Source of the DNA: an uncultured Bacteroidota bacterium
Lineage (GTDB): Bacteria; Bacteroidota; Bacteroidia; Chitinophagales; Chitinophagaceae
Direction: 5' to 3'
DNA length: 64,000 bases
Assembly: GCA_903906365.1 (NCBI GenBank)
Contig: CAIVKC010000029.1
Location: forward strand, 1-64,000
Under the pieces are notes generated by a model that was given only the letters and a program-made list of their open reading frames with translations, ran no database searches and had not been told where the DNA came from. Both the position numbers and the translations under genes were made by a program. Below, one piece after another: positions 34,669-42,223 of the stretch (positions are counted from its first letter, which is position 1; every line of letters starts with the position of its first letter).

Positions 34669-36399
34669 ATGCAATTAACGGCTGAAATCCACCAACCCGT
34701 CAGGCATTTCTTATCCCCAGATTTCAGGGTCACCGACTGGCCGCACCTGGAGCCCTATTTCAAGGAGCTGGCCGAACGCGAAATCCCCGATGTGGCTTCC
34801 CTGGAAAAATGGCTCCGGGATGTCAGCGAACTGGAGGCGGTTGTCAGCGAAGATGCCTGTTGGAGGCAGATTCGCATGACCTGCGATACCCAGGACAAAT
34901 CACTGGAGGAGGCCTTCAACTTTTTCATGATGGAGATCCAGCCCCATATACAGCCCTATGCCGACCTGCTCAACCGCAAGCTGGTGGGCTGCCCCTTCAC
35001 CGCTTCCCTGGATCAGCAAAAATATTTTACCTACCTGCGCTCGGTCAAAAAAAACATTGAACTGTTTCGGGAGGCCAATATTCCCCTGCAGGCTGAACTG
35101 GCCGTGATGGGCCAGCAGTTCGGGGCCATTAGCGCCAAAATGACCGTGGAGGTCCACGGCAAGGAGTATACGCTGCAACAGGCCTCCAAATTCCTGGAAA
35201 ACCCCGACCGCGCGCTGCGGGAAGAAGTATACCGTAAAATGCAGGAAAGAAGGCTCCAGGACCGGGGGGCGCTCAACGACCTCTATACGGCACTGGTCTC
35301 CAAACGTCACCAGGTGGCCCTCAATGCGGGATTCGCCAATTACCGCGATTACAAGTTCGTCGAACTCGGCCGCTTTGACTACACCAAGGAGGACTGTTAC
35401 CTCTTCCATGAATCCGTAAAAAAATATATCCTGCCCCTGGTGGATATCATCAACGAAAACAAAAGGAAAAAACTGGGGCTTGATACCCTGCGGCCCTGGG
35501 ACGGCGAGGCCGAACCGGCCGGGGTGGAACCGTTGCGACCCTTTGAAAGCGGCGAAGAGCTGCTGGAAAAAACCGTGGCGGACTTCAATTTACTCAACCC
35601 CTTTTTCGGGGAATGCCTGCGCACCATGAAAAAGATGGGCCGCCTTGACCTGGAAAGCAGGAAAGGGAAGGCGCCGGGCGGCTATAACTGTCCCCTCGCC
35701 GAAACAGGCGCCCCTTTCATTTTCATGAATGCCGCCGGTCAGATGAGCGATGTGACCACCATGGTCCATGAAGGCGGTCACGCCATCCAGTCCTTTCTGA
35801 CCCACGGACTGGAACTCAGCAGTTTCAAGGAATACCCCATGGAAATTGCGGAAGTGGCCTCCATGGCCATGGAACTGTTCAGCATGGACCATTGGGAGGT
35901 ATTCTTCTCCGACCCCGGCGATTTGCGCAGGGCCAGGGAACACCAGCTGGAGCGGGTCATTACCATCTTCCCCTGGATTGCCACCATCGATAAATTCCAG
36001 CACTGGGTCTATGAAAACCCCACCCACAGCCTGGAGCAAAGGCAGCAAACCTGGATGCAGATCCTCAGGGAATTCTCTTCCTCCGTGGTGGATTACAGCG
36101 GGCTGGACCATTACCGGGAGTCGGCCTGGCAAAGGCAGCTGCACCTGTTTGAAGTGCCGTTTTACTACATCGAATACGGCATCGCCCAACTGGGGGCCAT
36201 CGGGCTCTGGATGCAGTACAAACAGGATCCCGCCTCCGCCATTTCCCACTACATCGAGGCACTGAGCCTGGGAGGAACACGCACACTGCCAGCGCTTTAT
36301 GAAGCAGCCGGTCTGGAATTCAACTTTTCAGGCGACTACATCAGGCGCCTCATGGATTTCGTGGGCACTGAACTCAGAAAGATCATGGAGGGACGCTAA
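34669..36399 (+). CDS. M3-family oligoendopeptidase (PepF-like)
   Basis: The 576-residue cytosolic protein has the M3 zinc motif HEGGH in TTMVHEGGHAIQSFL, with the third ligand Glu in EIAEVASMAMELF. The conserved C-terminal YIEYGIAQLGAIGLW and GGTRTLPALYEAAG blocks complete the active site. No signal peptide is present, so it should degrade short peptides in the cytosol. The length is typical of PepF-like members. A candidate small-RNA unit and a terminator follow before the convergent fur gene. Confidence 0.93.
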   Translation: MQLTAEIHQPVRHFLSPDFRVTDWPHLEPYFKELAEREIPDVASLEKWLRDVSELEAVVSEDACWRQIRMTCDTQDKSLEEAFNFFMMEIQPHIQPYADLLNRKLVGCPFTASLDQQKYFTYLRSVKKNIELFREANIPLQAELAVMGQQFGAISAKMTVEVHGKEYTLQQASKFLENPDRALREEVYRKMQERRLQDRGALNDLYTALVSKRHQVALNAGFANYRDYKFVELGRFDYTKEDCYLFHESVKKYILPLVDIINENKRKKLGLDTLRPWDGEAEPAGVEPLRPFESGEELLEKTVADFNLLNPFFGECLRTMKKMGRLDLESRKGKAPGGYNCPLAETGAPFIFMNAAGQMSDVTTMVHEGGHAIQSFLTHGLELSSFKEYPMEIAEVASMAMELFSMDHWEVFFSDPGDLRRAREHQLERVITIFPWIATIDKFQHWVYENPTHSLEQRQQTWMQILREFSSSVVDYSGLDHYRESAWQRQLHLFEVPFYYIEYGIAQLGAIGLWMQYKQDPASAISHYIEALSLGGTRTLPALYEAAGLEFNFSGDYIRRLMDFVGTELRKIMEGR

Positions 36400-36428
36400 A
36401 AATACCCGCAAAGTGGTATAAGCACATA

Positions 36429-36459
36429 TTGTAATTCTCGGCAGGTAAATCTATATTTG
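36429..36459 (+). promoter_or_regulatory. Strong consensus Bacteroidota promoter with no downstream ORF
   Basis: TTG (36429-36431), a 20-nt spacer and TATATTTG (36452-36459) match the -33/-7 pattern of Bacteroidota sigma-A. No reading frame starts before the terminator at 36530. Confidence 0.5.
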
Positions 36460-36465
36460 CCACAG

Positions 36466-36567
36466 CATAAACGAAGCAGGACGCAAGGTATGCTTCTTTA
36501 AAATAGCTACTAATCAGAGCCTTAACCAAAAAGTCCCGGTGTTTCCACATCGGGGCTTTCCTTTTTT
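36466..36567 (+). ncRNA. Candidate small RNA of about 100 nt
   Basis: The predicted transcript runs from about 7 nt after the -7 box to the terminator tail. It contains a possible 5' hairpin (GAAGC/GCTTC, about 36474-36497), an unpaired A/C-rich middle and the terminator stem. It has no ORF. The terminator could instead serve the flanking convergent genes, so expression must be tested. Confidence 0.3.
36530..36567. terminator. Terminator between the M3 peptidase and fur genes
   Basis: Arms 36530-36541 and 36548-36559 pair over 12 bp with two G-T wobbles, loop TTTCCA, followed by CC and six T on the plus strand. An A run on the left arm lets it work for the minus-strand fur gene as well. Confidence 0.75.
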
Positions 36568-36577
36568 CCCTCCCGGC

Positions 36578-36994
36578 CTAGCGGCATAGGTCGCAGATGC
36601 CGCTGACCACCACTTCAACCTGGGAGGCCGTGAAGCCGGCCGGCAGGTCAATATCGGGGATGGATACCTTATCCAGGCAGGTGGTGGAGGCGCAGACCCG
36701 GCAAAAAAAATGGATGTGGTTGTCCTGGTGGTGGCCCTGGTGACAGTCCTCCTTACAAAGCGCATAGCGGACGGTGTTATCGGCAGTGGGGATGCTGTGG
36801 ATGACCCCTTTTTCCAGGAAGGCCTGCAGGGTGCGGTAGACGGTTACCCGGTCGAATTTTTCCCCCGCTTTTTTTTCGATGTCCCCATGGGAAAGCGCTC
36901 CGGCGCTGCCCAGGAACAGTTCCAGTATCTTTTTGCGGCTGCTGGTTACACTCAGCTGGCTACGTTTCAGTAATTCCTCCATACGGTCATCCAT
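36578..36994 (-). CDS. Fur-family metal-responsive transcriptional regulator
   Basis: The 138-residue protein has the Fur winged helix (about 10-85, with FDRVTVYRTLQAFLEKGVIH), a His-rich hinge (HQGHHQDNHIHFFC) that forms the sensing site, and two Cys pairs (CRVC and CDLC) that bind structural zinc. Whether it senses zinc, iron or peroxide cannot be fixed from sequence, but the short hinge and MerC/SCO neighbours make a Zur-like role plausible. It lies 29 bp downstream of the SCO gene on the same strand, so they probably form an operon. Confidence 0.9.
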   Translation of the reverse strand: MDDRMEELLKRSQLSVTSSRKKILELFLGSAGALSHGDIEKKAGEKFDRVTVYRTLQAFLEKGVIHSIPTADNTVRYALCKEDCHQGHHQDNHIHFFCRVCASTTCLDKVSIPDIDLPAGFTASQVEVVVSGICDLCR

Positions 36995-37023
36995 AGGTTC
37001 TGTTTATGGTTTGAACTATGGGG

Positions 37024-37683
37024 CTAATTGGGATTGTTGCCGAACAGGGAATTGGCAAAGCGCGGCCCGGAGGCCTGCTCCTTGAGCAGCTGGTCGATCC
37101 CCTTTTTCAGGTCTTCTATGTCATCCTTTTTCAGCCCGTCCGCGATTTTACGCACCCGGCCGGAGCGGTCCACCAGGGCAAAAAACTGGGTATGTATGAA
37201 CTGCTGGCTCATGTCGGTGGCGTTGTTTTTGGGATCGTCCAGCAGGTAACTGTTGCGCGCCGTGCTGTAAAGACTGTCCTTCCTGCCGGTCAAAAACAGC
37301 CATTTCCGCGGATCGGCCCCCAGGGAATCGGCATACCGTTTCATCCGGCCTACCGAATCCGTTTCCGGATCCACTGTGTGGGAAAGGATCATAAAATCGG
37401 GTTCGTTCCGGTAGGCGGTAAAAAGGCCCTTCATATTGGTGTTGAGCTTGGGGCAGATTCCCCGGCAGGTGGTGAAAAAATACTCCGCCACATAGACTTT
37501 CCCCGCGACATCCTTTTGTGTGATGGTCCGGCCGTCCTGGCTGGTAAAGGAAAAAGGCCGTACATAATTGATGACCGGAAGCCTGACCTCCGCATAGCCG
37601 GGGATGATTACCTGCAGGCCCACATAGAACAGCAGGATCAGCAGCCCGAAAAAAACAACGTAAAACCATGATTTCTTTAACAT
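37024..37683 (-). CDS. SCO1/SenC-family copper chaperone-like protein
   Basis: One N-terminal membrane helix (about 7-27) anchors a thioredoxin-fold domain facing the periplasm. The copper site is complete: CRGICP in the FFTTCRGICPKL block and the distal His in QFIHTQFFALVD. SCO proteins deliver copper to cytochrome oxidase CuA or act in thiol redox control. The gene is followed by the Fur-family gene and is divergent from merC. No oxidase genes are nearby, so its partner is encoded elsewhere. Confidence 0.93.
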   Translation of the reverse strand: MLKKSWFYVVFFGLLILLFYVGLQVIIPGYAEVRLPVINYVRPFSFTSQDGRTITQKDVAGKVYVAEYFFTTCRGICPKLNTNMKGLFTAYRNEPDFMILSHTVDPETDSVGRMKRYADSLGADPRKWLFLTGRKDSLYSTARNSYLLDDPKNNATDMSQQFIHTQFFALVDRSGRVRKIADGLKKDDIEDLKKGIDQLLKEQASGPRFANSLFGNNPN

Positions 37684-37769
37684 ACCTGTAGCCCGGATTG
37701 GATAGGAAACAAAGTTACAGCATGCAATTTACCCGGCTGACAAAATGTTGTTTTTTGAATCAGGTGACT

Positions 37770-37784
37770 GCAACATGGTTGCAT
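37770..37784. promoter_or_regulatory. 15-bp palindrome in the SCO-fur/merC divergent region
   Basis: TGCAAC-ATG-GTTGCA is a perfect inverted repeat with a 3-nt centre. It ends 5 nt before the -7 box of merC (37790-37797) and lies 86 bp upstream of the SCO start. Size and placement fit a Fur/Zur-type operator for the regulator encoded two genes away. Confidence 0.55.
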
Positions 37785-37789
37785 TTTTA

Positions 37790-37797
37790 TACTTTTG
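37790..37797 (+). promoter_or_regulatory. -7 promoter box of merC
   Basis: TACTTTTG matches TAnnTTTG and ends 4 nt before the chosen ATG at 37802, so the mRNA is probably leaderless or nearly so. Confidence 0.5.
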
Positions 37798-37801
37798 CCC
37801 C

Positions 37802-38251
37802 ATGGCCGCAACATTTCACAGGCAATATGGGGATTGGCTGGGCATTGGGGTTTCCATCGCCTGCGCCCTGCATTGTGCCCTGCTGCCCCTGGCAGTAAGC
37901 TCCCTGCCCATATTAGGCGTAAATATCATTGGAAACCAGCGCGTTGAGTTTTTTATGCTCGCCCTGGCCTTCCTGGTGGGCAGCCTGGCCCTGGCGCATG
38001 GTTACCGCAGGCACCATCACCGGCTGCTTCCCTTCTGGCTGTTTACCGGCGGGATCTGCTGCCTGCTGGCCAAGGACCTGGTGCCCGCCCTGGAATACGG
38101 GTTGCTGCCCCCGGCGGTGGCTGGGATTGTCAGCGGACACCTGGTCAATTTGCGCCTCAGCCGCCCCCGGGAAAGGAAAAACAGCCCGGAAACGGACGGG
38201 GCAGGGAACGTTTTCCCGATTTCAAAAACAAAAAACCCGGGACAATTGTAA
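37802..38251 (+). CDS. MerC-domain membrane protein
   Basis: I chose ATG 37802 (149 aa) because the promoter box lies just before it; ATGs at 37745 and 37775 are upstream of that box. The protein has three to four membrane helices and the metal-binding pair CALHCALLP in helix 1, as in MerC-like transporters. A His-rich loop (RRHHHR) follows helix 2. Bacteroidota MerC-domain proteins are often linked to Fur-type regulators, suggesting zinc or other metal handling rather than mercury resistance; no mer genes are nearby. Confidence 0.82.
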   Translation: MAATFHRQYGDWLGIGVSIACALHCALLPLAVSSLPILGVNIIGNQRVEFFMLALAFLVGSLALAHGYRRHHHRLLPFWLFTGGICCLLAKDLVPALEYGLLPPAVAGIVSGHLVNLRLSRPRERKNSPETDGAGNVFPISKTKNPGQL

Positions 38252-38256
38252 TTTTG
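38249..38256 (+). promoter_or_regulatory. Candidate -7 box for the NFU-type gene
   Basis: TAATTTTG matches TAnnTTTG, 19 nt before the ATG at 38276. It overlaps the end of merC, so the two genes need not share a transcript. Confidence 0.4.
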
Positions 38257-38275
38257 GGGATTAAACAGCGCTTTT

Positions 38276-38869
38276 ATGATAAAAACAGGTAACCCGGTCA
38301 TCAGCATCTACACGGAAATGACCCCGAATCCGGAGACCATGAAGTTTGTGGCCAACAAATTACTCTATCCCGGAAAGAGCATTGATTTTCCCGATGTGGA
38401 AAACGCCAAACCCTCTCCCCTGGCTATTGAGCTGTTCGGTTTCCCGTTTATCAAGAGCGTTTTTATCGCCAGTAATTTTGTGACCCTGACCAAGATCACC
38501 GAAACCGACTGGTCTGATGTCATTCCTTCCATCCGTCTTTTCTTAAAGGAATACCTGGAGGAGGGAAAGCCGGTCATCAACGAAGAGGAAGTGGTGCTGG
38601 TCAAAAGCGAGGGCAATGCCATTGACGTGGACGATGACGATGTGGTCAAGCGTATCAAGGAACTGCTGGAAAACTATGTCAAGCCGGCTGTTGAAATGGA
38701 TGGCGGGGCCATACAGTTCAAAAGCTACCGGGAAGGCATCGTCAATCTGATGCTGCAGGGATCCTGCTCGGGCTGTCCCTCTTCGATGATCACCCTCAAG
38801 GCAGGGATCGAGGGCATGATGAAAAGAATGATCCCCGAGGTGAAGGAAGTGGTGGCCGAGGCCGAATAA
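38276..38869 (+). CDS. NFU-type iron-sulfur cluster carrier
   Basis: The 197-residue protein has an N-terminal NFU_N domain (about 8-95, with TPNPETMKFVAN and ELFGFPFIKSVFI) and a C-terminal NifU-like domain (about 120-195) with the cluster-binding CSGCPSS. This two-domain layout is that of mitochondrial and bacterial NFU1 proteins, which carry [4Fe-4S] clusters to lipoyl synthase and other targets. The two Cys are intact. No isc or suf genes are in the window. Confidence 0.93.
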   Translation: MIKTGNPVISIYTEMTPNPETMKFVANKLLYPGKSIDFPDVENAKPSPLAIELFGFPFIKSVFIASNFVTLTKITETDWSDVIPSIRLFLKEYLEEGKPVINEEEVVLVKSEGNAIDVDDDDVVKRIKELLENYVKPAVEMDGGAIQFKSYREGIVNLMLQGSCSGCPSSMITLKAGIEGMMKRMIPEVKEVVAEAE

Positions 38870-38957
38870 TCCGGTCCTGGTATCAGCTTTATGGTATGGA
38901 AAGCCCCGACAGGGCTTTTTTTATTTACCGGGACAGGGCCCGGGAAAGCATATTTGT

Positions 38958-38965
38958 TATTTTTG
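38958..38965 (+). promoter_or_regulatory. Candidate -7 box for the pnuC-kinase pair
   Basis: TATTTTTG matches TAnnTTTG, 19 nt before the TTG start of pnuC. Confidence 0.4.
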
Positions 38966-38984
38966 ATCTTCAATCAGCCCCCCC

Positions 38985-39617
38985 TTGGATATACAGGAAA
39001 TCTGCCACCAGCTCATCGACGGCATCCGGAATACCACCTGGCTGGAAGGCGTGGCCGTGGTATCGGGCATTGCCAGCGTCTGGTTTTCGCGGATGGAAAA
39101 CATACTGGTTTACCCTGTGGGTCTGGTCAATACCATCATTTATATATATCTGAGCCTGAGCGGCCATCTTTTCGGGGAGGCCAGCGTGAACCTCTATTAT
39201 ACGGTCATGAGCATTTATGGCTGGATCCTCTGGGCCAGAAAGGACCAGCGCAGCCGTCCTGTGGTGGCCATCAGTTTTTCGAGCCTTTCCCAATGGAGGG
39301 ACCAGCTCCTTTTTTTTGCGGCCTTTTACGTGGCGATCTACTGCTGTCTCTCCTTTATGAAGACCCATTTTGCCCCGGGGGCCATTCCCTGGGCCGATGC
39401 CCTGGCTTCTGCCACCGCCTACACCGGCATGTGGCTGATGGCGCGCAAGAAAGTGGAAAGCTGGTACTGGTGGATCGCTACCAACATTACCTCCATCCCG
39501 CTGTATTTTATCAAACATTACGAATTTACCAGCGTCTATTACCTGGTACTGCTTTTTTTGGCAGTGGCGGGACTTTACAGCTGGAAGCATAAGGCAACCC
39601 ATGCAACAACCGTTTAA
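38985..39617 (+). CDS. pnuC: Nicotinamide riboside transporter PnuC
   Basis: The 210-residue protein has about seven membrane helices and PnuC signatures: FSRMENILVYPVGLVNTIIY, NLYYTVMSIYGWILW and WWIATNITSIPLYF. The only start in frame is TTG at 38985, a weak codon that may limit translation. It overlaps the next gene, a nicotinamide riboside kinase, by 17 bp. PnuC moves nicotinamide riboside by facilitated diffusion, and the kinase traps it as NMN, so the two form a minimal NAD salvage unit. Confidence 0.93.
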   Translation: MDIQEICHQLIDGIRNTTWLEGVAVVSGIASVWFSRMENILVYPVGLVNTIIYIYLSLSGHLFGEASVNLYYTVMSIYGWILWARKDQRSRPVVAISFSSLSQWRDQLLFFAAFYVAIYCCLSFMKTHFAPGAIPWADALASATAYTGMWLMARKKVESWYWWIATNITSIPLYFIKHYEFTSVYYLVLLFLAVAGLYSWKHKATHATTV

Positions 39618-40149
39618 GAAAATTACCATCATCGGCCCGGAATCCACCGGTAAAAGCTACCTATCAGCCTACCTGGCCGGCCAGTACCGGTCCCACTGGG
39701 TACCCGAATATGCCAGGGAATACCTGCTGGAAAACGGCCGCAGCTACGGGCCGGGGGACCTGCTCCGAATTGCCCGCGGGCAGCAGGAGCTGGAAAATAA
39801 GGCCGTTTCCCTCCATGAACAGGCCTTCGGGGCCGCCCCCCTGTTTTGTGATACCGACTTGTGGGTGATCAAAGTGTGGAGCGAGTTTGTCTTTGGCAGC
39901 TGCGATCCCTGGATCCTGGAGCAGATCGCGGCGACCCGCTGCGACCTATACCTGCTTTGCAATACAGACCTGCCCTGGGTCCAAGATGAGCTCCGGGAAT
40001 ATCCCGACCTGCAGACCCGGGAAATCCTCTTTCACATCTACAAGGATCTATTGGTCAACCAGCCTGTTCCCTGGGTGGAGATCGCGGGCACGCCGGACCA
40101 AAGGCTTCAAAGGGCCTGCCTGGCCGTGGACCATTGTCTGGGTGTCTGA
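39601..40149 (+). CDS. Ribosylnicotinamide kinase, NadR kinase domain only
   Basis: The 182-residue P-loop protein has Walker A GPESTGKS (about 12-19), EYAREYLLENG and the Asp in FCDTDLWVIKVW, as in the C-terminal kinase domain of NadR. The adenylyltransferase and DNA-binding parts of full NadR are absent, so it should phosphorylate nicotinamide riboside to NMN but not regulate transcription. The 17-bp overlap with pnuC supports a joint role in salvage of imported riboside. It is convergent with mtgA, which ends at the next base. Confidence 0.88.
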   Translation: MQQPFKKITIIGPESTGKSYLSAYLAGQYRSHWVPEYAREYLLENGRSYGPGDLLRIARGQQELENKAVSLHEQAFGAAPLFCDTDLWVIKVWSEFVFGSCDPWILEQIAATRCDLYLLCNTDLPWVQDELREYPDLQTREILFHIYKDLLVNQPVPWVEIAGTPDQRLQRACLAVDHCLGV

Positions 40150-40851
40150 TTACTGCACCAGTTTTTCGATATCGGGATCGTCCTGAAGATGTACCATCTG
40201 TACCAGAATCCAGGGATAGCGGATGGCCACCTCGCGGCTGATCGGCCTAATGGTGCGGACCCTGGGGTTGGGCAGCAGCGAAGCGATCAGGGCGGCCTGC
40301 TGCCTGCTGAGGTTTTTGGCGGGTATGCTGAAATAATGCTGGGAGGCGGCCTGAATTCCGTAGATCCCCTTGCCCATTTCAGAGACATTGAGGTACATTT
40401 CCAGGATCCGTTTTTTTCCCCAGACCAGTTCGATCATGAAGGTAAAATATACTTCCAGGGCTTTGCGGACAAAACTTTTTCCCTGCCAGAGGAAGACGTT
40501 TTTGGCCACCTGCTGGCTGATGGTGGAGGCCCCGCGCATGGATTTGCTTTTCTGGTTGTGTTTGATGGCCTTCTCAATGGACTTAAAATCAAAGCCGTCG
40601 TGGTCGGCAAAGAGCTGGTCTTCCGAGGAAATGACGGCGAGCTTGGCGTAGGGGGAAATGCTTTTCATATCCACATAATCCCTTTTGAGCCCATCCCCGC
40701 GGAACACGCTGCCCAGCTGGGTTAGCGTGATGGGAGGATTGACCCATTTGAGCAGCAGGATATAAAACAGCTGAAAAAAGAACCCAAAAATAAATATCCG
40801 CTTGATCAGTCTCCACGTCCGTGGAACGATCCCTTTGGTTTTGATCGCCAT
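40150..40851 (-). CDS. mtgA: Monofunctional peptidoglycan glycosyltransferase
   Basis: One N-terminal membrane helix (about 18-37) is followed by a GT51 transglycosylase domain. Its motifs are ISSEDQLFADHDGFD (catalytic Glu), GASTISQQVAKN, RKALEVYFTFMIELVWGKKRILEMYLN and GIYGIQAASQHYF. It polymerises lipid II into glycan strands and lacks the transpeptidase half of class A penicillin-binding proteins. The 233-residue length is typical. Its stop codon abuts that of the convergent kinase gene. Confidence 0.95.
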   Translation of the reverse strand: MAIKTKGIVPRTWRLIKRIFIFGFFFQLFYILLLKWVNPPITLTQLGSVFRGDGLKRDYVDMKSISPYAKLAVISSEDQLFADHDGFDFKSIEKAIKHNQKSKSMRGASTISQQVAKNVFLWQGKSFVRKALEVYFTFMIELVWGKKRILEMYLNVSEMGKGIYGIQAASQHYFSIPAKNLSRQQAALIASLLPNPRVRTIRPISREVAIRYPWILVQMVHLQDDPDIEKLVQ

Positions 40852-40900
40852 CCAGAATTTTTACGGCTGCAATATACTTAGGTACCCCAATGTATCCCAA

Positions 40901-41395
40901 TCACTTTTTGGAGGCGCCCAGTTCCAGGTATCGCAGGCTGTATTTATGGCCCAGGGTATACTTTTTATACAGGGACCCCCTCAGCAGAAAACCCAGTCCC
41001 ATCAGGCCGCCTGCCGTGATGAAGCTGGCGGTGGAATACCAGATCCTGGGCTGGTCCTGCCGGATGAGCCCGTTGACGGCTCCCAGCACCAGCACCCCGC
41101 CGCCTGCCACCAATAGCAGGGTCCCGTCCCCGCGGTAATTGAGTTTTTTGCGCTCCAGCCGAATTTGGGCAATCTCCCGGTAGTGGAAGGCCAGCCCGTT
41201 GAAAAAGATGCTGTCATGCCTGATGGCTTCAATGGTGCCGTCAAACCACTGGTGGTAGATGGTCTGCAGGGAAATTTCGGTACCGGTGGCGTATGTTCTC
41301 AGGTTGGCCCCCTTTTTTTCCAGGACCAGCACATCGGTCTGTGCATGCAGGGACAGGGCCTGCAGGAACAATAGGACAAAGAGCAGCGTTTTCAT
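40901..41395 (-). CDS. Hypothetical secreted/membrane protein, 164 aa
   Basis: A signal peptide (about 1-19, ending LHAQ) is followed by a beta-rich domain (about 20-85) and two hydrophobic helices (about 92-110 and 121-142), then a basic end. The family is not recognised. Many Bacteroidota genomes encode such small envelope proteins. It lies upstream of mtgA on the same strand with about 50 bp between them. Confidence 0.65.
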   Translation of the reverse strand: MKTLLFVLLFLQALSLHAQTDVLVLEKKGANLRTYATGTEISLQTIYHQWFDGTIEAIRHDSIFFNGLAFHYREIAQIRLERKKLNYRGDGTLLLVAGGGVLVLGAVNGLIRQDQPRIWYSTASFITAGGLMGLGFLLRGSLYKKYTLGHKYSLRYLELGASKK

Positions 41396-41443
41396 GTTCG
41401 TGGTTTTGCAGGACTTGCGGGGCCGGGCCCTGCATGCCCCCTG

Positions 41444-42082
41444 TTATTTGATCTGGGCGGCAAAGAAAATCACACCCCAGAGCAGTACGATGCCAAATCC
41501 AATGAGTATGGTACCCGAAATCTTGTTGATGATCGAAAGGTTATGCAGGGTCAGCCGCTTGCGAAGTTTGCCTGCCATGAGCACTTTTCCCACATCGGCG
41601 GTCATATTGACCAGCAGACAGGTGGAAAAGATAATGATACGCTGGCGCAGGGTATGGGTCAGGGAAAGCACGGTGGCGTTGCCTAGCCAGAAAATGATCA
41701 CGCCCGGGTTGAGGGTATTGATGAGGAACCCCGAGGCGAAGATCCGGGCCATATCCCTTTTGCGGAAGCGCATGATGTTGCCGTCTGCATCGGTGGAGAG
41801 ATGGACCTTCTTGAAGAAGACAAAAAATATCCCCATCCCGATCAAAAAGACGCTGCCTGCATAGCCGATCATCCGCTTGTATTCCAGCAGGGTGGCCACC
41901 AGCTCGGTGAAAATATTGCTCAGCAATACCAGCACCACATCGCTCATCCAGACCCCGGCCACAAAACTGAATCCCCCCCGGTGACCATTGTTAAGGCTCT
42001 GCTTGATGATCGTGAAAATGATCGGTCCCACCGACAAAGCAAGAATAAACCCCAAAGCAAGTCCTTTCAATATGGCTTCCAT
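41444..42082 (-). CDS. LysE-family transporter
   Basis: I chose ATG 42082 (212 aa, MEAILKGLALGFILALSVGP) over the open frame from 42139. The protein has six membrane helices and the LysE/RhtB signatures SVGPIIFTIIKQSL near the start and ASGFLINTLNPGVIIFWLG in the middle. LysE proteins export amino acids or related solutes. A charged loop (about 95-115) separates the two halves. No substrate can be assigned. The gene runs with the 164-aa gene and mtgA. Confidence 0.88.
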   Translation of the reverse strand: MEAILKGLALGFILALSVGPIIFTIIKQSLNNGHRGGFSFVAGVWMSDVVLVLLSNIFTELVATLLEYKRMIGYAGSVFLIGMGIFFVFFKKVHLSTDADGNIMRFRKRDMARIFASGFLINTLNPGVIIFWLGNATVLSLTHTLRQRIIIFSTCLLVNMTADVGKVLMAGKLRKRLTLHNLSIINKISGTILIGFGIVLLWGVIFFAAQIK

Positions 42083-42223
42083 AAAACGGCATATTTGAAG
42101 TAAATATTTATAAGTCCCCCCTTGTCTTCCAGGTGACAATTTACAAATTCCTGAACGCAGAATAAAAACGGAAGTTACCGATACCGGCCGGGACAGGCAA
42201 ATATGACCGGCGGCTGACCTGCA

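Noticed and set aside
37802-38251. Mercury resistance operon
   Set aside because: Only the MerC-type membrane domain is present; no merR, merA, merP or merT-like gene is nearby.
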